DNA of 64,000 bases from Halpernia sp048269545 (GCF_048269545.1 NZ_JBLXIJ010000001.1:1-64000); one strand, 5' to 3'. Positions 42,517 to 51,326 are shown, counted from the stretch's first letter. Numbers and translations are program-made. Notes: generated by a model not told the origin, from the sequence alone.

Positions 42517-44406
42517 TTAAGATTTTGTGATAAGAACTTTTGTATTATCTAAACTTGCGGTTTTCTTGCGAAAATTGACATAGTTTTGAAATTGTTCTTT
42601 CGGATAAGTGCCTCTATTTATGGTTAAAATCCGATGCACTTTTAATTTCCCATCTTCGTTTTTATATGAAATTGAATAAGCACCAAATTCAGATTTTATC
42701 TCTTGATTTTTTGGCATTTCAGAAAATTTATAACCTTCCGGAATTTCAAATTCTATCTCATAATCATCTTGATAAGGAAAAGAAGTTTCAAAGGGTAATT
42801 TGCGTTCTGAGTTTGCAGAAAAAGTTGTAGCGCTATAAAACGGCATTACTCGGAAGAAAATATCATTTCCTAATTTTTTAGAAAAATCTGCAGCATTTAA
42901 TTTTAATTCATAATTTATTTCTGCATTATCTCTATCATTATTAAGATTTACTACATCCAAATTCTGAATATGTAAATTTTCATGTCTCCTTTTTAAAGAT
43001 TCTTTAACTTCAGAATTATCATAATAAAAAAGTGGCATATTTAAATCATATTGTCCGCCGGTAAAAGTGAATTTTGAATCTGTCGAAATGCTATTATCTA
43101 AATTAATTTTTACCGTAGATCTCAAAGTTTCTTTGCTGTCTTCTGGTTTATAAACTGGCGTTTTTACAAGTTCAATTCCATCTTCTTTTACCGCTAAAAC
43201 ATTTCTGTAATTAGAAGTGTAATTTAAATGATTGAATGCGATATTTTGCGAAGTGTTTTCTAGCCAAATGGTATCTTTTTCTGTGGGAATCATTAAAATT
43301 GCGTGATTTCCAGAAAGTTCAGTAAAATCTTGATCATAAGATTTTGCAGAGGCATTATCATTTAGAACACAGAAATAAGCTTTAATTCCTGCCACTTGAA
43401 GCAAAGTTCTCATATAATTTGTCAAAGCTTTACAATCGCCATATCCTTTTTTCCGAACATCTTCTGCGACCATCGGTTGCCATCCGCCAATTCCCATTGC
43501 GACAAGAATATAATGGGTTTTGCTTTGCATGTATTGGTAGATTTTTTTTACTTTTTCTGAGGTTGTTCCAGTTAAATTTAAATCATTTACTTCTTTCTGA
43601 ATTTCAGGTGTAATTGCAGAAACCGGTGAAATTAAATCATTATAATACCATTTTCCTAAAGTGCTCCAATTGCTGTTATCTCCTTCTCTTCCTGCAAGTG
43701 TAAATTTCTGCAAAGCAAAATCTATATGCGGTGTAAGAACTTCTAAACTTGGTGCTAAAGTTTCAAATTCAAGCGCTGGAATATTTTCATAAGTGTATTG
43801 TGACATTCCTGCAACTTCAGATTTTGAAACTTTTGCTAAAAAAGTATCATAAAATTTAGAGTTTAAAAAAATTCCAGATTTATTATTAATGTTAATTTGA
43901 GATTTTTCTAAAGCGAGATTATATTTGTTTATCGGTCTGAAAAAATTTAAATAAGCTGTGTTTGAAGTTCTTGTACTGAAAGAATATTTCAATGTGTAAG
44001 GATATTGACTCACAACTGGTTTGAAATATAAAATCCGATCATCAACATACAAAGCATTTGATGGATTATTTGAAATATCAGAAAAATCTTTTTTCGAAAA
44101 TTTCTCCACTTCTTTTCCATCGCGGTCATAAATCATCACTTTTATATCGCTCACTCTTGTATTTGGATCATAAGGAATTCCTATTACAGAATAATCTTCA
44201 CCGCTAGAACTTAAAATACTAATGGTTGTTTCTTCAGTAATATCCATATCTTTTACAGAATTTACAGTATAATTTTCTGTATGATTTCTTATTACGGCAT
44301 ACGCATTTGTACGGAGATTATTTGGAATTGAACTTATCGCAAGATCTTGGCTAAAAGTGGATGAAAAGAAAAATGAGAAAAAGAGAAAAAATAATTTTTT
44401 GAACAT
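42517..44406 (-). CDS. DUF3857 protein with intact transglutaminase-like Cys/His
   Basis: A 629-residue exported protein (signal peptide 1-19, ending SSTFSQ). It has the same architecture as the next gene: DUF3857 domain, then a transglutaminase-like domain. The candidate catalytic residues are Cys325 (GYGDCKAL) and His368 (SGNHAILMI). The acidic position that is usually Asp is Glu383 (WLENTS). This could be a periplasmic cysteine peptidase or a transglutaminase-like enzyme; the substrate is unknown. It is first in a two-gene operon with a good promoter box. Confidence 0.85.
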   Translation of the reverse strand: MFKKLFFLFFSFFFSSTFSQDLAISSIPNNLRTNAYAVIRNHTENYTVNSVKDMDITEETTISILSSSGEDYSVIGIPYDPNTRVSDIKVMIYDRDGKEVEKFSKKDFSDISNNPSNALYVDDRILYFKPVVSQYPYTLKYSFSTRTSNTAYLNFFRPINKYNLALEKSQININNKSGIFLNSKFYDTFLAKVSKSEVAGMSQYTYENIPALEFETLAPSLEVLTPHIDFALQKFTLAGREGDNSNWSTLGKWYYNDLISPVSAITPEIQKEVNDLNLTGTTSEKVKKIYQYMQSKTHYILVAMGIGGWQPMVAEDVRKKGYGDCKALTNYMRTLLQVAGIKAYFCVLNDNASAKSYDQDFTELSGNHAILMIPTEKDTIWLENTSQNIAFNHLNYTSNYRNVLAVKEDGIELVKTPVYKPEDSKETLRSTVKINLDNSISTDSKFTFTGGQYDLNMPLFYYDNSEVKESLKRRHENLHIQNLDVVNLNNDRDNAEINYELKLNAADFSKKLGNDIFFRVMPFYSATTFSANSERKLPFETSFPYQDDYEIEFEIPEGYKFSEMPKNQEIKSEFGAYSISYKNEDGKLKVHRILTINRGTYPKEQFQNYVNFRKKTASLDNTKVLITKS

Positions 44407-44429
44407 TTAAATGTTAATTTTTGTTAAAG

Positions 44430-44437
44430 CAAATATA
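44430..44437 (-). promoter_or_regulatory. -7 box of the DUF3857 pair
   Basis: On the minus strand TATATTTG, an exact TAnnTTTG match, 24 bases before the start of the first DUF3857 gene. Confidence 0.5.
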
Positions 44438-44475
44438 AATAAATTTGTGTCAGTTTTAATTAAAAGCATAAAAAA

Positions 44476-44494
44476 AGCAGAGAAAAACTCTGCT
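44476..44494 (-). terminator. Terminator of the small Spy-like gene
   Basis: Stem AGCAGAG (44476-44482) / CTCTGCT (44488-44494) with an AAAAA loop. Read on minus it ends in a T-run. It lies 25 bases past the stop. Confidence 0.75.
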
Positions 44495-44518
44495 CTTTAT
44501 TTTTATTATATGGAAATT

Positions 44519-44944
44519 TTATTTTGTTTCCATTTTCATGGGGTTATTATTCATACCACCATTTTTTCTATTCATTCTTTTTCCTTTCATCTTTGCCATT
44601 TTATCATGCATTTTGGTTTCCCATTTTGTGTATTGTTCTGGAGTTAGAATTTGTTTCATTTCATTTTTTACGTCGCCTCTTTTATTCATTTTAGCTGCTT
44701 TTCTGTCTGCCATTTTAGCTTTTCTTTCATCCGACATTTTTTGTTGAAGCGCTTTAATTTTTAAAACTTGTGCATCTGTAAGGTTGAGTTCAGTTTTCAT
44801 TTTATCCAAATGTTTTTGCTGTTTCATTTCCATGTTTTGCTTCATATCTCCACGTTTCATATTATTTGTGGAAGATTCTGTTTGTTGCGCCATAGCGAAA
44901 GTTCCTAAACCTACGAAAGCCATACTTAAAAATAATTTTTTCAT
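44519..44944 (-). CDS. Spy/LTxxQ-like small envelope protein
   Basis: A 141-residue exported protein (signal peptide 1-19, ending FAMAQ). The mature part is helical and strongly basic and Met-rich (Lys/Met repeats). LNLTDAQVLKIKALQ and QILTPEQYTKWETK are two LTxxQ-type motifs, as in Spy and CpxP. Those proteins are periplasmic chaperones or metal/stress sensors; this role is inference. The Met-rich tail (MNRKNGGMNNNPMKMETK) could bind metals. Confidence 0.7.
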   Translation of the reverse strand: MKKLFLSMAFVGLGTFAMAQQTESSTNNMKRGDMKQNMEMKQQKHLDKMKTELNLTDAQVLKIKALQQKMSDERKAKMADRKAAKMNKRGDVKNEMKQILTPEQYTKWETKMHDKMAKMKGKRMNRKNGGMNNNPMKMETK

Positions 44945-45004
44945 TTTTCTTTATTTTAAATTAATAATTAAATCTTATTCCTCTTTTTGATAAATTAATA
45001 GAAA

Positions 45005-45012
45005 CAAAGTTA
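45005..45012 (-). promoter_or_regulatory. Possible -7 box for the Spy-like gene
   Basis: On the minus strand TAACTTTG, a TAnnTTTG match, about 60 bases before the start of the Spy-like gene. The spacing to a -33 element is not convincing. Confidence 0.35.
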
Positions 45013-45051
45013 AAGTCCATTATCACAAATTTTTGTTAAAATTTATTAAAA

Positions 45052-45078
45052 AATGAGCAAAATTAAATTTTGCTCATT
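45052..45078 (-). terminator. Terminator of the Tyr/Asn-rich protein gene
   Basis: Near-perfect palindrome: AATGAGCAAAATT (45052-45064) and AATTTTGCTCATT (45066-45078). The minus-strand side ends in a T-run. It sits 34 bases past the stop. Confidence 0.7.
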
Positions 45079-45111
45079 CTCTCACTTAAAAACTCTAATT
45101 AATAAACCTAT

Positions 45112-46044
45112 TTATCTTCTTCCCCCACCTCTTGAATTGGAAGAATTATTACTTATTTCGCTTTTTCTAGTATTAGAAACTTCAACATTTCGGCTTGATG
45201 AATTTTCATTACGGATTCTGCTATTTTCACTTCTATCCATTTTTGGTTCATATCTTCTTGGTGAAACATTCTCTGAATTACTTTCTGTTCTAAAACCATT
45301 ATTTCTGGTATTTTCAGTATTTATATTTCTTACAGATTGTGAATTTTCACTTTTAGTTTCATTTCGGAAACCATTATTTTGTCTTGTAGAATTGTTTCCG
45401 TCTAAATTTCTATTCTGCAAATTGTTATTTGTATTTCTATTATTTGGATCATACAAACCATTATTCGCTCTTGGATTTTTATAATTATTTCTATCAACTT
45501 TGTACTGAACAATATTTACATTTCTATATTGTCTTTGAACATGATAACGAGGAACGTAATACGTTTTTCTATAATTTTGAAAATAAACTACAGGATTATA
45601 GCCATGATAATAATGTTTTTGAAAAACTATAAAAATCTGTGGTCCTAAAATATTTTGCAAAGCATAAAATCTTTCATAATACCATCTGTCTGGATTTGTT
45701 CCATAATAAGAATCCCAAACGCTAAATGATGGATACAATTGATTCAAGTAAATTATCTGATCAATTTGAAATCTATTTAAATGGTATTTTCTAAAAAACT
45801 TTGGCCAATTAATTGAAATAATACTATTTCGGTAATCATTATAATAACTTTGATAGTAACTTGATGGATAATAATCCGTCGGATAATCATAATAATAATC
45901 ATCTGGATAATCATAATTATCACCATAATAACTGTTATTATTTGAATAATTATTAGAATTGCCGTAATTGTTATTTACTGGATATTGCTGTGCAAAACTG
46001 AAACAAGCCATCAATAATAAAGTAGAAATTAATATTTTTTGCAT
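45112..46044 (-). CDS. Low-complexity Tyr/Asn/Arg-rich exported protein
   Basis: A 310-residue protein with a signal peptide (1-18, ending FSFAQ). After it comes a Tyr/Asn/Asp tract (about 20-75; for example DYYYDYPTDYYPSSYYQSYY), then an ordered core (about 78-150) with a pattern like LTxxQ proteins (HLNRFQIDQIIYLNQLYP ... ALQNILGPQIFIVFQ), then a long Asn/Arg/Ser/Glu-rich tail (about 185-310) ending GGGRR. The core resembles that of the Spy-like gene next door, so both may be envelope partners. No function is assigned. Confidence 0.65.
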   Translation of the reverse strand: MQKILISTLLLMACFSFAQQYPVNNNYGNSNNYSNNNSYYGDNYDYPDDYYYDYPTDYYPSSYYQSYYNDYRNSIISINWPKFFRKYHLNRFQIDQIIYLNQLYPSFSVWDSYYGTNPDRWYYERFYALQNILGPQIFIVFQKHYYHGYNPVVYFQNYRKTYYVPRYHVQRQYRNVNIVQYKVDRNNYKNPRANNGLYDPNNRNTNNNLQNRNLDGNNSTRQNNGFRNETKSENSQSVRNINTENTRNNGFRTESNSENVSPRRYEPKMDRSENSRIRNENSSSRNVEVSNTRKSEISNNSSNSRGGGRR

Positions 46045-46098
46045 TTTTTTAAAGTTTAAGAACTTTCATTCGTTCTATAATTAAGATGATAAAAACAA

Positions 46099-46130
46099 AA
46101 AAAAGTTAAACACATTTGCTTAACTTTTTT
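46099..46130 (-). terminator. Terminator of malQ
   Basis: Stem AAAAAAGTTAA (46099-46109) / TTAACTTTTTT (46120-46130) with a 10-base loop. It is 23 bases past the malQ stop and symmetric enough to act in both directions. Confidence 0.7.
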
Positions 46131-46152
46131 AAAATAATTATTTTCTTTAAGT

Positions 46153-48807
46153 TTAATTTCTTTCCGAATCTACAATCCAACTCGCAATTTTTTTATTAAA
46201 ATTTGTTTCAGTTACTAAATTTTCTAAATTAATATGCATTCTATATCTCCAATAATGCGGGAAAACATCGGGTTGATTTATTCTTTCATTATCCATTTTT
46301 GGATTAGTCAATTTACTTTCTAAAGCGAAAAACTCTTGAATTGGAAAAATTGCAAGCATCGCATCGTTAAATAAATGCTGTTTCATAATCATTTCTGCTA
46401 AATCTGGAGTTAAATCCCACGGTGCGGTTCCGTATTGATGAAGCTGATTATTAAAATAATTTTGTGTGAGTTCCCGATTTTCATGCCACCATTGACGAAG
46501 CGTAGAACTGTCATGAGAAGAAGCAGTTACTACATTTAAATAACCTGCATATTTCGGATTATAAAACGGGATATTATCAGAAGGCATTCTTTGAACTTTG
46601 AGAGCAGTTAATCCTAATCTGTCCATAACTTGCGGCACACAATCTGGAACCAAACCTAGATCTTCTCCGCAAATAAGCATATTTGTGGAGTTTAAAATGG
46701 GCGGTAATTTTTCCATTGCGCTTTTATACCAAAGTCCATCTTGTCTTTTGAAAAAATAATCGATGTACAAATTATAAATCTGATTCTTTTCAAAATCATT
46801 TAAAAATTTATATGAATCCGTTTTATGAACATTAAATCTTGGATGATAAACGTAATCGTCTTTGGTTTCCTCTTGCAGAAATAAAACATTTGCACACAAA
46901 CTGATGAGTTTCTCTTCCTTCCATCCTTGTGGATTTTCCACAAAATAATCTTTCAGTTTTCTTTGCGTGTCGAACTCTTCTTTTAAAGTATAATTTCCAT
47001 TAAAATAATTGTACATAAAATGTTCTGCAACATTTTGCTTTTCTTCTCCGAAATAATTCCAAAGAATTTCTTCATTAATGAAAGGTTTGCAATATCTGTC
47101 AAAATTAAAAGGAATTTTTCTCGCATTAAATTCTTCCATTTTCACTGCGACAGCTGGATAAAAATAGCCTAAAATCCCTTGAGTTGCGCTCATCGGCATT
47201 CTCCAAATTCTAAAAAAACCAAGAATATGATCAATTCTCATGGCATCAAAATATTGCTCTAAAGCTTTAAATCTATTTTTCCACCAAGCGTAATTATTCT
47301 TTTTCATCACTTCCCAATTGTAAGTTGGGAACTCCCAGTTTTGTCCTAAATCAGAAAAATTATCCGGCGGCGCTCCTGCTTGAAAATCCATTCCAAATAA
47401 TTCTGGTTCCGTCCAAGCTTCTACAGAAAATCTATAAATTCCAATTGGCAAATCTCCTTTAATTGAAATTCCTGCTTTGTGAAGATAATCTCGCGCTGTA
47501 GAAAGTTGCAAATGTAATTGGTATTGAACCCAAGAATGCAACATCACGGTTGAAAAATCTTTGTGTTTTTCTACAAAAAGTGCATTAATTTTACCCGCAA
47601 TATATTTTTTATGAGTTTTCCAAAGTGTAAAGTTTGGTGTTTTATATTTATCTCTTAATAAACAAAATGCAGCATAAGGAAAAAGCCAGGATTCATTTTC
47701 TTTAAGAAAATTTTTAAAATTTTTATCTTTTAAAATTTCAGTTTTATGTTCTTTAAAAATTGTATTTAAATATTGCCATTTAGAAGACATTACACGTTCG
47801 TAATCTATTAATTCACAATCATTTAAATCTATTTTTTCTTTTAGATATTTAGCTGCAGATTTTTTATCTAATTTAAAATCTAGATTTTCTATGGATAAAT
47901 ATTGTGGATGCAAAGCGTAAACTGAAATGGCTGCGTAAGGATAAGAATCTGTCCACGTGTAATTTGCTGTGGTATCATTTATTGGTAAAATCTGAATAAT
48001 TGAAAGTTTACTTTCTTTCACCCAATCTCCCAGAATTTTTAAATCTGAAAATTCTCCAACTCCGAAACCATTTTCTGTTCTTAGAGCAAAAACCGGAACT
48101 GCAACTCCAGCTGCGTGATAAAGTTGATGGATTCCAAATCTAAAGTAATGATCTGCTTGAATTTGAAGTAAATTATCATCTTTATTTTCTACACTCCATC
48201 TATTGTTTCCAGTTTCAACAGCAATAATTTTATCTAATTCATTATCAAAAATGGCATATTTATATTGAAAAGGATAATCTGCATAGATTTCTGCGGCTAC
48301 TTCCCAAATCCCAAAATCAGTTTGTACTAATTTTAAAGTTTTTTGTGTATCCCAATTTCCCAAGCCATCTACATTTCCCATCAAAACTACGGACCAATTT
48401 TTATTATAAAGTGGTGCTTCAAGTCTAAATAAATGGGAATGTTTTTTTAAGATACTTATTTTTTCTGCTTGAAAAGGTTGTAAAGTATTTCCTAAAATTT
48501 TATTGCAAAGATAATTTTCTGGGAAGTTTTTTAAATTCCAAACATCAAAAATTTTATATTCTTTAAAGTTATTTGGGAAATTTAAATAATGTGAAGCATA
48601 CTCTTCATCAAGCAAAATATTTTCCTGATTTTTAAGGATATAACGATATGTAATAGTTTTGGAATAATAGTCTAATTCTAAAGTCCAAGCGTTATTTACA
48701 GTGTAAATTAATTCGTATTCTCGAATTTCGGACTTTTCATCAGTAACTTGAAGAACCATTTTTTCTCCAAACTTCGTATTGAAGTTGATGTTTAAATACA
48801 GTTTCAT
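46153..48807 (-). CDS. malQ: 4-alpha-glucanotransferase with N-terminal CBM20 domains
   Basis: An 884-residue GH77 enzyme. Residues 1-100 and about 115-215 look like two starch-binding CBM20 domains (GNVDGLGNWDTQKTLKL in the second). The catalytic domain follows, starting near GVAVPVFALRTENGFGVGEF. Visible active-site features include RIDHILGFFRIW (nucleophile Asp), GEDLGLVP (acid Glu) and ASSHDSSTLRQWW. The build matches the two-CBM DPE2-like amylomaltases, which move maltosyl or glucosyl units between glucans. It stands alone, with no other glycogen or maltose genes in the window. Confidence 0.92.
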   Translation of the reverse strand: MKLYLNINFNTKFGEKMVLQVTDEKSEIREYELIYTVNNAWTLELDYYSKTITYRYILKNQENILLDEEYASHYLNFPNNFKEYKIFDVWNLKNFPENYLCNKILGNTLQPFQAEKISILKKHSHLFRLEAPLYNKNWSVVLMGNVDGLGNWDTQKTLKLVQTDFGIWEVAAEIYADYPFQYKYAIFDNELDKIIAVETGNNRWSVENKDDNLLQIQADHYFRFGIHQLYHAAGVAVPVFALRTENGFGVGEFSDLKILGDWVKESKLSIIQILPINDTTANYTWTDSYPYAAISVYALHPQYLSIENLDFKLDKKSAAKYLKEKIDLNDCELIDYERVMSSKWQYLNTIFKEHKTEILKDKNFKNFLKENESWLFPYAAFCLLRDKYKTPNFTLWKTHKKYIAGKINALFVEKHKDFSTVMLHSWVQYQLHLQLSTARDYLHKAGISIKGDLPIGIYRFSVEAWTEPELFGMDFQAGAPPDNFSDLGQNWEFPTYNWEVMKKNNYAWWKNRFKALEQYFDAMRIDHILGFFRIWRMPMSATQGILGYFYPAVAVKMEEFNARKIPFNFDRYCKPFINEEILWNYFGEEKQNVAEHFMYNYFNGNYTLKEEFDTQRKLKDYFVENPQGWKEEKLISLCANVLFLQEETKDDYVYHPRFNVHKTDSYKFLNDFEKNQIYNLYIDYFFKRQDGLWYKSAMEKLPPILNSTNMLICGEDLGLVPDCVPQVMDRLGLTALKVQRMPSDNIPFYNPKYAGYLNVVTASSHDSSTLRQWWHENRELTQNYFNNQLHQYGTAPWDLTPDLAEMIMKQHLFNDAMLAIFPIQEFFALESKLTNPKMDNERINQPDVFPHYWRYRMHINLENLVTETNFNKKIASWIVDSERN

Positions 48808-48847
48808 TAATTTTTGTTTGTGAATGCTAAATTAAGAATTTTATCAT

Positions 48848-48855
48848 CAAAAATA
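48848..48855 (-). promoter_or_regulatory. Weak -7 box for malQ
   Basis: On the minus strand TATTTTTG, a TAnnTTTG match 40 bases before the malQ start. In A/T-rich sequence this is weak evidence alone. Confidence 0.3.
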
Positions 48856-48930
48856 TTAGAGAATTTAAAAATAAAAAAATAGTTTAAATACTGAAAACCA
48901 ATTGGTTGTAAGTCTCATTTTGAGACATAA

Positions 48931-48959
48931 AAAACTCCGAAAGAATTTTTCGGAGTTTT
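48931..48959 (-). terminator. Terminator of cysS
   Basis: Stem AAAACTCCGAAA (48931-48942) / TTTCGGAGTTTT (48948-48959), loop GAATT, 20 bases past the cysS stop. A second small hairpin, GTCTCA-TTT-TGAGAC (48912-48926), follows it in the direction of transcription. Confidence 0.8.
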
Positions 48960-48978
48960 AAGAATTATTTTTTATTAA

Positions 48979-50442
48979 TTAATTTAAATGATAACTCGTT
49001 CCATCTTTACCATCTTTCAGCTCAATTCCTTCTGCTAAAAGTCGATCTCTAATTTGATCAGAAAGTTCAAAGTTTTTAGATTTTCTGGCTTGGTTACGCA
49101 ATTCTATTAAAACTTGTAAAGTTTGGTCTAATTTAGAATTGTTGTTTTGTTCTAAATTTTCTAAACCCAAAACATCAAAAACATAACTATTTAAAGCCAA
49201 TTTTAAATTTTCTAAATCTTCAGAAATAAGTTTTTCTTTTCCTTCTTTTAAATTAAATATAAATTTTACCGCTTCAAAAAGATGCGCAATTAAAATCGGA
49301 GAATTAAAATCATCAGCTAAAGCTTCATCACTTTTTGTTTTCCATTCTTTAAAATCAAAAGAAGATTCTGTGGAAACTTCTGAGAAATTATTTAATATTT
49401 TTACCGCTTCCAAAATTCTTTGCAAACCTTTTTCACTGGCAATCATTGCTTCGTTTGAAATATCTAAAACACTTCTGTAATGCGCCTGCAGAAAATTAAA
49501 ACGAACAACAGACGGATGAAATGCTTTTTCAAAAAAATCATTTTCACCAGAAATAAGTTCCGCTGGTAGAATATAATTTCCTGTGGATTTACTCATTCTT
49601 TGTCCGTTCATTGTAAGCATATTTGCATGCATCCAATAATTTACTGGAGCAGTTCCATTCACAGCTTTTCCTTGTGCAATTTCACATTCGTGGTGTGGAA
49701 ATTTTAAATCCATTCCTCCTCCATGAATATCAAATTTTTCTCCTAAATATTTAGTGCTCATTGCAGTACATTCTAAATGCCATCCGGGAAAACCAGCGCC
49801 CCACGGAGAATTCCAACGCATAATATGAGCGGGTGACGCACCTTTCCAAAGTGCAAAATCTTGCGGATTTTTCTTTTCAGATTGTCCGTCTAAATCACGC
49901 GTATTTGAAAATAATTCTTCAATATTTCTTTTTGAAAGTTCGCCGTAATTTAAGCCTTTTTCATTGTAAGCTAAAACATCAAAATAAACAGAACCATTAC
50001 TTTCGTATGCAAAACCAGTGTCTAAAAGCTGTTGTGTTAATTCAATTTGCTCTAAAATATGTCCAGTTGCGGTTGGTTCAATTGTTGGTGGAAGTAAATT
50101 AAATTCTTCTAGAACTTTATGAAAATCAACAGTGTATTTCTGTACAATTTCCATCGGTTCTAATTTTTCCAACCGAGATTGCTTTACAAATCGGTCGTTA
50201 TTTACGTCTCCATCATCGGTTAAATGTCCTGCATCTGTGATATTTCGCACGTAACGAACATCGTATCCGAAATATTTTAAACTGCGATAAATAAAATCAA
50301 AGGATAAGAAAGTGCGCACATTTCCCAAATGCACATTGCTGTAAACTGTAGGTCCACAAACGTACATTCCGACTTTATTTTCGTGGATGGGTTTAAAAAT
50401 TTCTTTTTCACCGGAAAGTGTATTGTATATTTTGAGTTGCAT
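48979..50442 (-). CDS. cysS: Cysteine-tRNA ligase
   Basis: A 487-residue class I aminoacyl-tRNA synthetase that charges tRNA-Cys. The HIGH-like motif is HLGN (residues 38-41) after the zinc ligand Cys29 (MYVCGPTVY). Other zinc-site residues lie in FPGWHLECTAM and PHHECEIAQ. The KMSKS counterpart is MSKS at 283-286 (QRMSKSTGNY). The C-terminal anticodon-binding part is present. It is downstream of folE on the same strand (73-base gap). Its leader contains a heptameric TTGTCAG-type array. Confidence 0.96.
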   Translation of the reverse strand: MQLKIYNTLSGEKEIFKPIHENKVGMYVCGPTVYSNVHLGNVRTFLSFDFIYRSLKYFGYDVRYVRNITDAGHLTDDGDVNNDRFVKQSRLEKLEPMEIVQKYTVDFHKVLEEFNLLPPTIEPTATGHILEQIELTQQLLDTGFAYESNGSVYFDVLAYNEKGLNYGELSKRNIEELFSNTRDLDGQSEKKNPQDFALWKGASPAHIMRWNSPWGAGFPGWHLECTAMSTKYLGEKFDIHGGGMDLKFPHHECEIAQGKAVNGTAPVNYWMHANMLTMNGQRMSKSTGNYILPAELISGENDFFEKAFHPSVVRFNFLQAHYRSVLDISNEAMIASEKGLQRILEAVKILNNFSEVSTESSFDFKEWKTKSDEALADDFNSPILIAHLFEAVKFIFNLKEGKEKLISEDLENLKLALNSYVFDVLGLENLEQNNNSKLDQTLQVLIELRNQARKSKNFELSDQIRDRLLAEGIELKDGKDGTSYHLN

Positions 50443-50450
50443 ATTTTTGG

Positions 50451-50478
50451 TTGTCAGTTCTCAGTTGTCAGTTGTTGG
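50451..50478 (-). repeat. Heptamer array in the cysS leader
   Basis: Plus-strand units TTGTCAG, TTCTCAG, TTGTCAG, TTGTTGG. The array begins 9 bases upstream of the cysS start codon (minus strand), so it overlaps the ribosome-binding region. It has the same seven-base period as the arrays at 8848 and 40465. Confidence 0.7.
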
Positions 50479-50515
50479 GAAAATAAAAAATTTAACTTTT
50501 TAATTTCAGTAAATA

Positions 50516-51181
50516 TTAATCAATTTTTGCGTGGCTTCCAACGTAATGTAAAAATTCTTGTCGGGTAATTGGATTGCTTCTAAAAATACCACTTAATTCT
50601 GCAGTAATTGTAGAACTTGCCGTGTCTTTTATTCCACGACAATTTACGCAAAGATGTTTCGCATCAATTATACATGCAACATCCGTAGTTCCGAGCGCTT
50701 CTTTTAAAGCATCCACAATTTGCATTGTCAAACGTTCTTGTACTTGTGGTCTTTTAGAATAATAATCTACAATTCTATTAATTTTAGAAAGTCCGATCAC
50801 TTCGCCATTTGAAATGTAAGCAACGTGCGCTCTTCCAATAATTGGCAAAAAATGATGTTCGCAAAAAGAATAAACTGTAATGTCTTTTTCAACCAACATT
50901 TGGCGGTATTTGTATTTATTAGAAAAGCTGGAAATAGTCGGTTTATTTTCAGGGAGAAGTCCACCGAAAATTTCATTTACATACATTTTTGCGACTCTTT
51001 TTGGGGAATCTTTTAATGAATCATCTGTCATATCTAAACCTAAAGTCTCCATTATTTTTGAAAAATGATCTGCAATAATTTCTATTTTTTCCGCTGGTAA
51101 TTTTTCAAAAGCATCTGCTCTTAAAGGCGTATGTTCTTGTCCGGTAAAAACATCATCGTCATTATCTGTGAAATTTGACAT
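50516..51181 (-). CDS. folE: GTP cyclohydrolase I
   Basis: A 221-residue enzyme that turns GTP into dihydroneopterin triphosphate, the first step of folate and pterin synthesis. Zinc ligands are Cys107 and His110 (CEHHF) and Cys178 (HLCVNCRG). IGLSKINRIVDYYSKRPQVQ is a standard conserved stretch. It lies between sprA (145-base gap upstream) and cysS and has its own promoter candidate. Length is normal. Confidence 0.96.
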   Translation of the reverse strand: MSNFTDNDDDVFTGQEHTPLRADAFEKLPAEKIEIIADHFSKIMETLGLDMTDDSLKDSPKRVAKMYVNEIFGGLLPENKPTISSFSNKYKYRQMLVEKDITVYSFCEHHFLPIIGRAHVAYISNGEVIGLSKINRIVDYYSKRPQVQERLTMQIVDALKEALGTTDVACIIDAKHLCVNCRGIKDTASSTITAELSGIFRSNPITRQEFLHYVGSHAKID

Positions 51182-51200
51182 TAATTTTTTAATTTAAATA

Positions 51201-51208
51201 CAAAATTA
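51201..51208 (-). promoter_or_regulatory. -7 box for folE
   Basis: On the minus strand TAATTTTG, a TAnnTTTG match, 20 bases before the folE start. Confidence 0.45.
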
Positions 51209-51233
51209 AGATTATTTAATTTAAAAAAAATAC

Positions 51234-51276
51234 TTTCACGCTTTAGTTTCACATAGAGAGCGCAAAGACCACGAAA
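51234..51276. repeat. Possible remnant related to the GxxExxY repeat
   Basis: TTTCACGC (51234-51241) and GAGCGCAAAGACCACGAAA (51258-51276) recall the outer parts of the inverted repeats at 32.7-33.3 kb (TTTCACGCA and GCGCAAAG). There is no GxxExxY gene here; it may be a scar or a related family member. The match is short, so this is weak. Confidence 0.35.
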
Positions 51277-51326
51277 TTTGATTTTGTTTTTAATTTACGC
51301 CCAAGTGAGATTAAAATCTAATGTTT

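Noticed and set aside
45053..45484. 143-residue plus-strand frame opposite the Tyr/Asn-rich protein
   Set aside because: It starts inside a terminator palindrome and reads as the antisense of a low-complexity tail.
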